A stretch of 64,000 nt of DNA from VFMC01 sp046331225 (GCA_046331225.1 JAXLRF010000002.1:310001-374000); one strand, 5' to 3'; numbered from the stretch's first letter, positions 8,488 to 17,328 are shown. Notes: a model not told the origin generated them from the letters alone. A program made the numbers and translations.

Positions 8488-10554
8488 ATGACCGACGCCA
8501 CTCGCACCCCTGCCACCGAGCGCACGCACCTCACCCCGTCCCGCCCAGGCCGGTCCCACCTCGTGCTCGGCATCGACACGGGTGGCACCTATACCGACGC
8601 CGTGGTGTACGACGAGCAGCACCGCACGGTGGTGGCCAAGGCCAAGGCACCCACCACCCACCACGACCTGAGCATCGGCGTCGGCGGCGCGATCGAGGCG
8701 GCCGTCCACCAGGCCGGCGTCGACCCGGCCCGCATCGAGCTGGTGTCGCTGTCGACCACGCTCGCCACCAACGCGCTGGTCGAGGGATCGGGCCGGCCGG
8801 TCGCCGCCGTGATCATCGGGTTCGATCCCGATGTGCTGGCCCGTGGCGGACTCGGCGACGCGTTGGCCGGCGACCCCGCGATCTTCCTGCCCGGCGGCCA
8901 CGATCCCCACGGTGGCGAGGTCGCGCCGCTCGATCTCGACCGGCTGGCCACCGAGCTCGACCAGGTGGCCGGGCGCGTCGACGGCGTGGCGGTGATGGCG
9001 CAGTTCAGCGTGCGCAACCCGGCGCACGAGCGGGCCGCCGCCGAGCTGATCCGCCGCCGCACCGCCCTGACCGTCACCGCCAGCCACGTGCTCTCCGAGC
9101 AGCTGAACGGCCCGAAGCGAGCCGTCACCGCGATCCTCAATGCCCGGTTGGTGCCGATCATCGACCGACTGGTGGCCACCACCGAACGCACGCTCGAGCA
9201 ACTCGGGGTGCACGCGCCGGTGATGGTGGTGCGCGGCGACGGCTCGCTCGTGTCGGCAGCGTTCGTGCGCGAACGGCCGATCGAGACGATCCTGTCGGGC
9301 CCGGCGGCCAGCCTCGTCGGGGCGGCGCACCTCACCGGTCTCGACGACGCGATCATCAGCGACATCGGCGGCACCACCACCGACATCGCCGTGCTGCGTC
9401 ACGGCGTGCCGCTGGTCAGCACGCTCGGCGCCACCGTGGACGGCCACCGCACGATGGTGGCGGCGGTGGCCATGCACACCCACGGCCTGGGCGGCGACAG
9501 CGCGGTGCGGCACGACGAACGAGCGGTCGGCGCGGTGCTGCTGCTCGGCCCGCGACGCATCGTGCCGGTGGCGCTGGTCGCGACGGCGCACCACGACGCG
9601 GTGCACACCGCGCTCGACCGTCAGCTCACCGCCGACCTGCCGACCGACCTCGACGCGACGTTCGTGATGGTCGCCGACCCGGCCCTCGCCGCCGCGGTCG
9701 ACGACCCGACCGAGCGGGCGGTCGTCGACCTGGTGGGACGCGACCCGTCCACCCCGATCGTCACCGCGTCGACGGTGATGGGCGGCGCCTCGCAACGCCG
9801 CGTGGTCGAGCGGCTGGTCCGCCGGGGCGTCCTGCAGCTGGCGGGGTTCACGCCCACCGACGCGCACCACGTGCTCGACCGGCAGCACACCGGCGATCGG
9901 GCCGCCGCGGTGAAGGCCGCGCAGCTGTTCGCCCGTCGCCGCGACCGGCTCGGACGGGCGATCGCCGACGACGCGGTGACGATCGCCGAGGCGACGATCC
10001 GCACGCTGGTACGCCGGTCGGCCGAGGCGGTGCTGGCCGCGGCGTTCGACCACGACGGGTTGCCGGCCGACACGGTGCAGAGCCGCACGGTGCAGGCCGC
10101 CCTCGACGGGCACCACGGCGTCACGCGCATCGACGTCGGGCTCGCCACCCCGCTCATCGGCCTCGGCGCGTCGGCGGGGGTGCTCTATCCGGCCGTGGCC
10201 GAGTTGGCGGGCACCACCAGCGTGGTGCCCCACGACGCCGACGTCGCCAACGCGATCGGTGCCGTCGTCGGACGGGTGCGCATCGGTCACGGCTGCACGA
10301 TCTCGGCGCCGCAGCCGGGTCAGTACGTGGTGCACGCGCCCGAGGGGCCGAGGGTGTTCGTGTCGCTCGACGAGGCATGCGCCACGGCCGAGGAGGTGCT
10401 CACCGCGATGGTGCGCGACGAGCTCGCCGTGGCCGGCGCCGGCGAGGTGGAGCTGTCGATCGACTGGATCGAATCGACGGTCGAGGTGAGCGGTAGCCCG
10501 ATGTTCGTCGAGGGCCGGATGACCGTGAGCGGCAGCGGCCGACCCCGGCTCTGA
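8488..10554 (+). CDS. Hydantoinase/oxoprolinase family protein (HyuA-type ATPase subunit)
   Basis: This 688-residue protein has the N-terminal hydantoinase A region (VLGIDTGGTYTDAVVYDEQH, SLSTTLATNALVEGSG) and the main hydantoinase A domain (LSGPAASLVGAAHLTG, IISDIGGTTTDIAVLRHG), the two phosphate-binding loops of an actin-like ATPase. Family members open hydantoins, 5-oxoproline or carboxylate acetone and acetophenone in ATP-dependent reactions, usually with a HyuB partner. No HyuB gene is adjacent, and the protein is longer than many single HyuA subunits because of a roughly 200-residue C-terminal part (LATPLIGLGASAGVLYPAVA, VANAIGAVVGRVRIG). Substrate unknown. It starts 54 bp from the divergent VOC-bicupin gene. 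Confidence 0.85.
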   Translation: MTDATRTPATERTHLTPSRPGRSHLVLGIDTGGTYTDAVVYDEQHRTVVAKAKAPTTHHDLSIGVGGAIEAAVHQAGVDPARIELVSLSTTLATNALVEGSGRPVAAVIIGFDPDVLARGGLGDALAGDPAIFLPGGHDPHGGEVAPLDLDRLATELDQVAGRVDGVAVMAQFSVRNPAHERAAAELIRRRTALTVTASHVLSEQLNGPKRAVTAILNARLVPIIDRLVATTERTLEQLGVHAPVMVVRGDGSLVSAAFVRERPIETILSGPAASLVGAAHLTGLDDAIISDIGGTTTDIAVLRHGVPLVSTLGATVDGHRTMVAAVAMHTHGLGGDSAVRHDERAVGAVLLLGPRRIVPVALVATAHHDAVHTALDRQLTADLPTDLDATFVMVADPALAAAVDDPTERAVVDLVGRDPSTPIVTASTVMGGASQRRVVERLVRRGVLQLAGFTPTDAHHVLDRQHTGDRAAAVKAAQLFARRRDRLGRAIADDAVTIAEATIRTLVRRSAEAVLAAAFDHDGLPADTVQSRTVQAALDGHHGVTRIDVGLATPLIGLGASAGVLYPAVAELAGTTSVVPHDADVANAIGAVVGRVRIGHGCTISAPQPGQYVVHAPEGPRVFVSLDEACATAEEVLTAMVRDELAVAGAGEVELSIDWIESTVEVSGSPMFVEGRMTVSGSGRPRL

Positions 10555-10697
10555 CCCGCCGAGCCGGGCGAGCTACCACGTCGCACGAAGAAAATCGGGG
10601 ATCGTTCGGCGCTCTGACCTGCTGATTCGTCTCCGGGCCTCCGAAGATTTGTCAAGAAAGTCTCAAGTGACCCGGTCTGGGTACCGATCACTGAGTC
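10555..10697. other. Noncoding leader or promoter region upstream of the LysM-NlpC gene
   Basis: This 143-bp gap is noticeably less GC-rich than its flanks and contains TTGTCA (10649-10654), a plausible -35, but no well-spaced TAnnnT box. Cell-wall hydrolase genes of this type in actinobacteria are often preceded by c-di-AMP riboswitches; I could not find that motif here. It is probably an ordinary regulated promoter. Confidence 0.3.
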
Positions 10698-11852
10698 ATG
10701 CGCCGATCGACGAGGACCGTCCGACTCGCCCTGGCCACGCTCGCCATGGCCTGCTCCACCGCCGCCGTCGGGGTCGCCGGCGCGGGCGTCGCGCAGGCTG
10801 CGCCCGCCTCGAGCGCCACCTACACGGTGGTGCAGGACGACACCCTGTACGGCATCTCGAAGAAGCTCGGCGTGAGCCTCGACGCCCTGCTCGCGACCAA
10901 CGGCCTCACCGCGAAGAGCATGATCCACCCCGGCATGGTGCTGCAGGTGCCGGCGGGCGGCACGCTGCCCAGCACGACCAGCGCCTCGACCTCGGGCACC
11001 GGCCAGACCGGCACCGCAGGTGCCACCACCTACACGATCGTCGCCGGCGACTCGATCTACGCGATCGCTCAGAAGTTCGGCCTGAAGTACGGCGCGATCC
11101 TGAAGGCCAACAAGCTCGAGCTCGACAGCGTCCTCACCCCCGGACGGACGCTCATCATCCCGGCCGGGGGAACGTTGGTCGTCTCCCCCACCACCGCGTC
11201 CCCCGGCCCGGCCACCTCGAACGGCAGCACCGGCTCGGCCGGCGCCACCTCGACCTACACGATCGTCGCCGGCGACTCGATCTTCGCGATCGCCCAGAAG
11301 TACGGGCTGAAGTACGGCGCGATCCTGAAGGCCAACGACATGAAGCTCGACAGCGTCCTCACCCCCGGTCGGACGCTGACGATCCCGGCCGGAGGCACCC
11401 TGGTCGTCTCCCCCACGCCAGGGGCCTCCGGCCCGGCCAGCACGCCCACGACGCCCACCGCGGCGATGCAGGGCAAGATCGACACCGTCGTCGCCTACGC
11501 CAAGGCCCAGCTCGGCAAGCCCTGGGAGTTCGCCGCCGACGGCCCCGACAGCTTCGACTGCTCGGGCCTCACCAAGATGGCCTACGCCCAGATCGGCATC
11601 AGCCTGCCGCACTCGAGCCTGCTGCAGGGCAGCAAGGGTGTGGCCGTCGACTTCGTGAACGGCGAGATCCAGGCCGGCGACCTGATCTTCATGGCGTCGA
11701 GCAACGGCACCCCCGGTGTGATCGGCCACGTCGGCATCGCGATCGACTCGAAGCGCTGGATCCACTCGCCCGAGCTGGGTGACGTGGTGCGGATGGGCTT
11801 CATCCCGAGCGACGCGAAGATCATCGCCGTCCGCCGGTTCGTCACCGCCTGA
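10698..11852 (+). CDS. Secreted peptidoglycan endopeptidase: signal peptide, three LysM domains, NlpC/P60
   Basis: The 384-residue protein has an Arg-rich N-terminus and hydrophobic core ending AQA-AP (cleavage near residue 35), LysM repeats at about 40-88, 112-160 and 187-235 (each Y-T-[IV]-V...DD/GDS....A...), Ser/Thr-rich linkers, and a C-terminal NlpC/P60 domain (about 255-384). The catalytic cysteine is C288 in SFDCSGLTKMAYAQ, the histidine H344 in VIGHVGIAI and the third polar residue H356 (WIHSP). It should bind peptidoglycan and cut the stem peptide between D-Glu and meso-DAP outside the membrane, in division or growth. LysM 2 and 3 are near-identical duplicates. It is the RipA/RpfB-neighbour-like class by architecture, not by proven orthology. 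Confidence 0.93.
   Translation: MRRSTRTVRLALATLAMACSTAAVGVAGAGVAQAAPASSATYTVVQDDTLYGISKKLGVSLDALLATNGLTAKSMIHPGMVLQVPAGGTLPSTTSASTSGTGQTGTAGATTYTIVAGDSIYAIAQKFGLKYGAILKANKLELDSVLTPGRTLIIPAGGTLVVSPTTASPGPATSNGSTGSAGATSTYTIVAGDSIFAIAQKYGLKYGAILKANDMKLDSVLTPGRTLTIPAGGTLVVSPTPGASGPASTPTTPTAAMQGKIDTVVAYAKAQLGKPWEFAADGPDSFDCSGLTKMAYAQIGISLPHSSLLQGSKGVAVDFVNGEIQAGDLIFMASSNGTPGVIGHVGIAIDSKRWIHSPELGDVVRMGFIPSDAKIIAVRRFVTA
11031..11190 (+). repeat. First copy of a 160-bp intragenic duplication coding for LysM 2
   Basis: This segment and 11256-11415 are close DNA copies with a 225-bp offset; the coded LysM domains differ at only a handful of residues (for example KLEL against DMKL), whereas LysM 1 is much more diverged. 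A recent in-frame duplication explains this. Confidence 0.75.
11256..11415 (+). repeat. Second copy of the 160-bp duplication coding for LysM 3
   Basis: See 11031-11190. The copies share the same flanking linker sequence (LVVSPT), so the repeat unit probably included the linker. Confidence 0.75.
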
Positions 11853-11869
11853 TCGTCACCCTTCGATCG

Positions 11870-14800
11870 TCACCGCCCGATCGAGGGTCGTGACAGCACG
11901 GCGTCGAGTTCGCCGAGCAGCACGTCGGCCTCGTGCCGCCCGAACACGATCGGCGGCTTGAGCTTCAGCACGTTGTCGGCGGGACCGTCGGTGCTGACGA
12001 GCACGCCCCGGGCCCGCATCCGCTCGGCCACCTCGCCGGCGAACGCGGTGGCCGGCGCGCGTGTGTCGCGATCGGCGACCAGGTCGACCCCCAGGTACAT
12101 GCCCTCGCCGCGCACGTCGCCGATCCGCTCGTCGCGCCGTTGCAGCGACCGCAGCCCGTCGAGCAGGTAGGTGCCGGTGTCGAGCGCACGGGCCTGCAGC
12201 CCCTCGCCCTCGATCACGTCGAGCACCGCCATGCCGACCGCGCAGCTCACCGGATTGCCGCCGAAGGTGTTGAACCACTCCATCCCGTTCGCGAATGCCG
12301 CGGCGATCTCGGGGGTGGTCACCACCGCGCCGAGCGGGTGACCGTTGCCGATCGGCTTGCCGAGGGTGACGATGTCGGGCACCACGCCCTGCAGCTCGAA
12401 GGCCCACATCGCCCGGCCGACTCGCCCGAAGCCCACCTGCACCTCGTCGGCGATGCAGAGCGCGCCGGCAGCGCGGGCGTGCTCGTAGGCACGGGCCAGG
12501 TAGCCGTCGGGGAACACGACCTGGCCACCGCAGCCGCTGATCGACTCGGCGATGAACGCGGCCGGTCCGCGCGGATCGTGCTCGACCGCACGGGTGATCG
12601 CCGCGGCGACGTCGTCGCCGTAGCCCTGTCCCGCCGTGGTGCCGTACGAGCGGAGCCGGCCGCGATACGGATCGGGCAGCTCGGCGAGTTGCACGTGCGG
12701 CGGCCGGCCGGCACCGCCGCGGCGGTTGAACTTGTAGGCGCTGATCTCGACGAGGTCGTTGGTGTTGCCGTGGTACCCCCAGTCGACGGCGACGACGTCG
12801 TGGCGTCCGGTGACGGTGCGGGCGAGGCGCAGCGCGAGCTCGTTCGCCTCGGAGCCCGAGTTGACGAAGTAGACGACGCGCAGCGGATCGGGGAACGTGG
12901 CGGCGAGCCGTTCGGCGTAGTCGAGGATCGTGCGGTGCAGGTAGCGGGTGTTGGTGTTGAGCACCGCTGCCTGCCGGGCGAGTGCCTCGACGACGTGCGG
13001 GTGCGCGTGGCCGACGTGGCAGACGTTGTTGACGCAGTCGAGGTGGTACCGGCCGGTGTGGTCGATCAGCCAGGCGCCCCGCCCGCGCACGATCGACAGA
13101 TGGTGCCGGTAGCTGGTCGACAGCGAGGGGCCGAGGTCGGCACGGCGTCGCTCGAGCAACTGCTCGGGCTCGGTGGTCTCGTCGGGGGTGGCCCAGGTGT
13201 CGGGGCCGAAGCGCAGCAGCAGGTCGGCGTCGGGGACGATCTGACGCCACAGCGACATCCGACTCGGCTCGCCCGCGCCCTCGAAGTTGCCGTCGGGCCC
13301 CCGATCGGGATCGGCCATCAGGTCGGTCATGATCTGCACGTGCACGTGCGGCGCCCAGCCACCGTTCACCGTGTGGTCGCCGACGAAGCCGATCACCTCG
13401 CCCGCCTCGACGTGCTGGCCCGGGCGCACGGTGGTGAGCGTCCGCCGGCTCAGGTGGCCGTACAGCACCCAGAACGGCCCGCCGTCGCCGGCCTGGTGAC
13501 GCACGATGACGGTCGGGCCGTAGTCGAAGGGCAGGTCGTTGTCGACGACGGTCTCGATCGTGCCGGGCAGCATCGCCCGCACCGGGGTGTCGTCGGCGAC
13601 GAACAGGTCGATGCCGGTGTGCACCGAGCGGGTCTCGGGCGCGTCGGTGGTGAACTGGTCGCCGGCGTACACGTTGCGGTCCTCGCCGTACCGCCCGATC
13701 GCGACGATTGCGTCGTGGGCGACCATCTCGCGCTGCAGCCACGCCCAGTACGCGACCGGGTCGCCGCCCACGTGCATGCCCGGTGCGCCTGCGGTGAGAC
13801 TGACGACGACGCGGCCGGCGCGCTGCAGGTCGAACGGCAGCGGCGACACCGGTCGGCACGCCGGGCTCTGCAGCCAGGCCACGATCGCGTCGTGCTGCGG
13901 CACCGCGGACAGACCGGCTGCGTCGCGGGCCACGAAGTGCAAGAACTCGGGCCGCATGCCGGCCAGGCGGCGCAGCAGTCGCAGCGCGGGCGCCTGGCTC
14001 ACGGTGAGGTAGGCGTTGTCGGGGAACTCGTGGGCGCGGTGCGACGAGATGACGACGCTCATCGCCAGTCGGGCGGCCGCCAGGTCGAACACCACGCGCA
14101 GCTCGGCGGGCTCGAGCGGCGTGTGCTCGACGAAGCCGCCGATCACGCGCCGGGCGGTGGCCACCACGTCGGGCACGTCGAGCAGTGCATACGCGAGACC
14201 CACGGCGAGCTCGTTCACCCGGCGGCCGAAGGTGGCATCGCCGAAGTCGATCAGGCCGCTGACACGCCCGCCGTCGACCAGCACGTTGAAGTCGTTGGCG
14301 TCCTGATGCAGCACCTGCGCCGGCAGCTCGGCGATCACCGGCAGCACACGCTGCTCGTGACGGTGGAAGGCGGTCGCCACTGCCGCCCGGTCATCGGCGT
14401 CGGTCACGTCGTCGACCCAGCCGCGCACCGACTGCGCGTCGTCGAGGTTCCAGAGGAACCCGGGGCGGTGAGCGGCTGGATGACCGATACCGCGGAGCCC
14501 GGCACTCAGACGTCCGAGCAGTCGGCCGAGATCGGTCTCGAGCTCGGGGGTGCGCGGCACCGATGCGAGGGTCGCCCCGGGCAGGTGGGTGACGACGCGG
14601 ACGTGATGGGCGCCGACCGTGGTGGAGGCGAAGCCTCCTCGGGTGTGCACGACGCGGGGCACGGGCAGCTCGGGAGCCACACGAGCGAGATGGTCGAGCA
14701 TCACCAGCTGCAGGTCGAGCACACCCGTGTCCTCGTGTGCGTTCGCCACCTTCAGCACGTACGTCCCGTCGGCGGTGACGAGTCGTGCGTTCTGGTCGCG

Positions 14801-14920
14801 CTCGCTGTCGAGCGGAGCGATCGTGCCCTGGAGCCCGAAGTGCTCGAGCGCGATCGCTGCGAGCTCGTCGGGGGCGAACGCGGGAGCCGGGTGCCGGAAG
14901 ACGTCGCGGGTGGCGGTCAC
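11870..14920 (-). CDS. Trifunctional fusion: APH-type kinase, M23-like domain, class III PLP aminotransferase/phospholyase
   Basis: The 1016-residue protein combines three complete enzyme-like parts. Residues about 15-330 are an aminoglycoside-phosphotransferase fold: K57 (YVLKVAN), HQDANDFN (H205, D207, N212) and IDFGDA (D225). Residues about 380-560 resemble M23/LytM metallopeptidases with HTGID (H434, D438) and HVHVQ (H525, H527). Residues about 590-1015 are a class III PLP enzyme with NSGSEANELA, IADEVQVGFGR and the Schiff-base lysine K855 in TLGKPIGNG. The last part resembles AGXT2L ammoniophospholyases, and the first resembles hydroxylysine kinase, so kinase plus phospho-lyase acting on an amino alcohol is a good guess: phosphorylate, then eliminate phosphate and ammonia. 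The role of the central domain is unclear. Start GTG at 14920, 7 nt after TAGCGT. Confidence 0.85.
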   Translation of the reverse strand: MTATRDVFRHPAPAFAPDELAAIALEHFGLQGTIAPLDSERDQNARLVTADGTYVLKVANAHEDTGVLDLQLVMLDHLARVAPELPVPRVVHTRGGFASTTVGAHHVRVVTHLPGATLASVPRTPELETDLGRLLGRLSAGLRGIGHPAAHRPGFLWNLDDAQSVRGWVDDVTDADDRAAVATAFHRHEQRVLPVIAELPAQVLHQDANDFNVLVDGGRVSGLIDFGDATFGRRVNELAVGLAYALLDVPDVVATARRVIGGFVEHTPLEPAELRVVFDLAAARLAMSVVISSHRAHEFPDNAYLTVSQAPALRLLRRLAGMRPEFLHFVARDAAGLSAVPQHDAIVAWLQSPACRPVSPLPFDLQRAGRVVVSLTAGAPGMHVGGDPVAYWAWLQREMVAHDAIVAIGRYGEDRNVYAGDQFTTDAPETRSVHTGIDLFVADDTPVRAMLPGTIETVVDNDLPFDYGPTVIVRHQAGDGGPFWVLYGHLSRRTLTTVRPGQHVEAGEVIGFVGDHTVNGGWAPHVHVQIMTDLMADPDRGPDGNFEGAGEPSRMSLWRQIVPDADLLLRFGPDTWATPDETTEPEQLLERRRADLGPSLSTSYRHHLSIVRGRGAWLIDHTGRYHLDCVNNVCHVGHAHPHVVEALARQAAVLNTNTRYLHRTILDYAERLAATFPDPLRVVYFVNSGSEANELALRLARTVTGRHDVVAVDWGYHGNTNDLVEISAYKFNRRGGAGRPPHVQLAELPDPYRGRLRSYGTTAGQGYGDDVAAAITRAVEHDPRGPAAFIAESISGCGGQVVFPDGYLARAYEHARAAGALCIADEVQVGFGRVGRAMWAFELQGVVPDIVTLGKPIGNGHPLGAVVTTPEIAAAFANGMEWFNTFGGNPVSCAVGMAVLDVIEGEGLQARALDTGTYLLDGLRSLQRRDERIGDVRGEGMYLGVDLVADRDTRAPATAFAGEVAERMRARGVLVSTDGPADNVLKLKPPIVFGRHEADVLLGELDAVLSRPSIGR

Positions 14921-14927
14921 CGCGCCG

Positions 14928-14933
14928 ACGCTA
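14928..14933 (-). promoter_or_regulatory. -10 box TAGCGT of the trifunctional fusion gene
   Basis: TAGCGT ends 7 nt before the GTG at 14920 and supports that start codon. Confidence 0.45.
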
Positions 14934-15016
14934 TCCGTCGACCCGATCGTCCTGGGCGCCAGTCGATCCCGCTGACCAGCACCGGTGAGCCGGCCGCGGC
15001 ACCCAGGACGTGGCGG

Positions 15017-15814
15017 TCAGGTGCCGGTGAAGTTGGCGGGGCGGCGCTCGAGGAAGGCGGCCACGCCCTCACGATGGTCGTCGCTCTTGAAGCACGCGGC
15101 CATCGCCACGGTGTGGCGCTCCATGTGTTCGCCGACCGGGGCGGTGAGGCCCTGGTGCACGAGTTGCTTGATGAGCTTCAGGCTGTGCGGCGAGCCGGCG
15201 GCGATGGTCTGCGCGAGCTCCTTGGCCTTGTCGAGCAGGTGGTCGCTGAGCACCACCTGCATCACGTAGCCGAGTCGCAGCGCCTCGTCCGAGTCGATCA
15301 TGGCCCCGGTGTAGAGCAGGCGCAGCGCGGGCTGCACGCCGATGATGCGGGGCAGCAACCACGTGCCGGCGCCGGTGTCCGGCACGAGGCCGCGGTGCAC
15401 GAAGTTCCAGGCGAACTTGGCGTTGGGGCTGCACAGGCGGATGTCGCACTGCGAGGTGAACTCGGCGCCCATGCCGACGGCGGGACCGTCGACGGCGCAG
15501 ATCGTCGGCTTGCGAGCCTCGGCGATCGGCCACCACTTGTGCCGCTCCTCGGCCGTACCACGCAGGCCGCGCGACTCGCCGGGCACGGTGGCCAGGTCGG
15601 CCAGGTCGGTGCCGGCGCAGAACGCGCCGGGCACGCCGGTGATCACGATCACCACGGTGTCGGGATCCTCGTCGGCCCGACCCACCGTCTCGATGAACTG
15701 GCCGAGCATCGCGTAGGTCATCGCGTTGCGCTTCTCGGGCCGGTCGATCGTGACGATCCCCACCTTGCCCTCGCGGTGGTACTTGATGAGCTCGCGTTCG
15801 GCGCCGTCGGTCAT
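15017..15814 (-). CDS. Enoyl-CoA hydratase/isomerase family protein
   Basis: The 265-residue crotonase-fold protein has VGIVTIDRPEKRNAMT near the N-terminus, GAFCAGTDLADL (first oxyanion-hole segment), DGPAVGMGAEFTSQCDIRL (second oxyanion segment) and VPDTGAGTWLLPRIIG, where many hydratases have a catalytic Glu and this one has Asp-Thr. It therefore may be a hydratase, isomerase or another crotonase-family enzyme in acyl-CoA catabolism; exact chemistry cannot be read. The open frame extends upstream of the ATG at 15814, but TACGTT at 15822-15827 lies 7 nt upstream, which fixes this start. It is a single gene between the fusion protein and the aromatic lyase, all on the same strand with about 60-100 bp gaps. 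Confidence 0.9.
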   Translation of the reverse strand: MTDGAERELIKYHREGKVGIVTIDRPEKRNAMTYAMLGQFIETVGRADEDPDTVVIVITGVPGAFCAGTDLADLATVPGESRGLRGTAEERHKWWPIAEARKPTICAVDGPAVGMGAEFTSQCDIRLCSPNAKFAWNFVHRGLVPDTGAGTWLLPRIIGVQPALRLLYTGAMIDSDEALRLGYVMQVVLSDHLLDKAKELAQTIAAGSPHSLKLIKQLVHQGLTAPVGEHMERHTVAMAACFKSDDHREGVAAFLERRPANFTGT

Positions 15815-15821
15815 GCGACCG

Positions 15822-15827
15822 AACGTA
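15822..15827 (-). promoter_or_regulatory. -10 box TACGTT of the enoyl-CoA hydratase gene
   Basis: TACGTT ends 7 nt before the ATG at 15814, the same geometry as other genes of the window. Confidence 0.45.
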
Positions 15828-15872
15828 GTCGTGTGGATCCGGCGGGAGCAGGGCCGGACGGCCCCTGCCGAG

Positions 15873-17315
15873 TCACGCGAGCGGCGGGCCCCAGGTGGCG
15901 AGTGTCGGGAGCACCCCCGCGGCCGACTCGAGGTCGTCGACGAGCGGACGATCGGCGCGGTCGTCGACCAGTGACGCACAGGCGTCGAGCACCGGGACGA
16001 GGCCCGCGGGCGGAGCGAGCTCGCCGATGCGCACGGCGCGCAGCGCGACCAGCAACTCGCACGCGAGCACGGTGCGCACCGCGTCGATCGAGTCGAGCAG
16101 GGCGAGCGCGCCCCGGTTGGCGAACGTGGCGTGGTCCTCGGTGCCGACCGAGATCGCCGTGGTCGAGCGGCTCACCGGGTCTGCCGTGCCGCGCAGCGCG
16201 TCGAACGCCGACGCCGCCGTGTACTCCACCACCATCACCCCGCTGCTGCCCGCTGGGCCGTCGGCCAGGAACCGCCGCTGCCCCGTGTAGGCCGGATCGT
16301 CGAGCTTGAGCAGGCGGGCCACGGAGGTGGCGAACCACTGCACGAGCCCGAGGCGGGCGGTGTCGAGCCGGAGCGCCAGGCCGGTGAGCATGAACGACCC
16401 GTGGTGCCACACCTGTCCGTCGGCGAAGCGCGGGTTCTCGGCGTTCGCCGCGATGCAGGCGTCGATCTCGCCGATCGCCTCGGCCATGACCGTGAGCACG
16501 GGTCCGGCCACGAACGGGATGCATCGGAACGACAACGGGTCCTGCGTGCGGGGCGGCGTTGCCGGTCCGTCGCCCAACAGTCGGCGCATCGAGGCGGCGA
16601 CTGCGTCGACACCGACCGACGGCCGGGTGCCCACGGCGACGGGCGACCACTGCTGCGCGTTCGCCTGGACGGCGTGCGCGGACAGGGCCGCCACGGGCAC
16701 CGAGGCGCGCACCAGCCCGGCGATCTCGGACGCCGCGAGCGATGCGGCGGCCAGCGTCGGAGCGCTCGAGCTCATGAACGCGAGCGCCGCGTCGGCCCCG
16801 AGCTCGTCGAGGTACGCGGCGACGGTGCCGTCGTCCCACGCACGCTCGCCGAGCAGACACAGCGCCAGTTCGGCCAGACCGGTGATGTCGCCGGTGCCCA
16901 GCCCACCGAACCGCCGCACCGGTGCGCTGCGTCCGTCGTCGAGCGAGCGGACGAGCGCGTCGAGCACCTCGTGTGGCAGGCCCGATCCGGCGACCGCCAG
17001 CTGGCTCGCACGGATCAACGACGTGGCGCGGCCGATGTGCCGGTGGAGCACGGGGCCCGCCCCGGTCGCGTGCGAACGCACGAGACGACGGCCGTGACCG
17101 CCGTCCGCGTCGTCGGCCCGCTCGTTGCGATTGGCCCCCACACCGGTGGTGCGGCCGTACGCCCGGCCCGCCGCCGAGGCCTCGCTCGCCTCGCGCTGGT
17201 TCGCGCGCAGCGCCGGCTCGACCGACGGATCGAGCACCACACGGTGCCGCGACGCCGCATCGGCCGCGACGAGGGCTGCCGTGACGGGATGTCGACCGAG
17301 GACCAGATCGGGCAC
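15873..17315 (-). CDS. Aromatic amino acid lyase (HAL/PAL family) with a non-canonical MIO triad
   Basis: The 480-residue protein aligns by eye over its whole length with histidine/phenylalanine ammonia-lyases: YGRTTGVGANRN (catalytic Tyr 53), LVRSHATGAGPVLHRH, RASQLAVAGSG, LSFRCIPFVAGPV (QDP before it), AENPRFADGQVWHHGSFM, and TEDHATFANRGALAL with the catalytic Glu region. The segment that normally contains Ala-Ser-Gly, which cyclises to the MIO electrophile, reads GGLGTGDITGLAEL here, so the triad is Gly-Thr-Gly (140-142). It would deaminate or isomerise an amino acid if MIO still forms; otherwise the activity is changed. The GTG start at 17315 is 7 nt after TAGCCT. No hut genes are near. 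Confidence 0.82.
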   Translation of the reverse strand: MPDLVLGRHPVTAALVAADAASRHRVVLDPSVEPALRANQREASEASAAGRAYGRTTGVGANRNERADDADGGHGRRLVRSHATGAGPVLHRHIGRATSLIRASQLAVAGSGLPHEVLDALVRSLDDGRSAPVRRFGGLGTGDITGLAELALCLLGERAWDDGTVAAYLDELGADAALAFMSSSAPTLAAASLAASEIAGLVRASVPVAALSAHAVQANAQQWSPVAVGTRPSVGVDAVAASMRRLLGDGPATPPRTQDPLSFRCIPFVAGPVLTVMAEAIGEIDACIAANAENPRFADGQVWHHGSFMLTGLALRLDTARLGLVQWFATSVARLLKLDDPAYTGQRRFLADGPAGSSGVMVVEYTAASAFDALRGTADPVSRSTTAISVGTEDHATFANRGALALLDSIDAVRTVLACELLVALRAVRIGELAPPAGLVPVLDACASLVDDRADRPLVDDLESAAGVLPTLATWGPPLA

Positions 17316-17322
17316 GGGCGGG

Positions 17323-17328
17323 AGGCTA
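17323..17328 (-). promoter_or_regulatory. -10 box TAGCCT of the aromatic lyase gene
   Basis: TAGCCT ends 7 nt before the GTG at 17315, decides between this GTG and downstream alternatives, and lies just outside the end of the DHOD-like gene. Confidence 0.45.

Noticed and set aside
10555..10697. c-di-AMP (ydaO-type) riboswitch upstream of the NlpC/P60 gene
   Set aside because: Neither the conserved core nor the paired stems could be found by eye; a covariance-model search would be needed to revive it.
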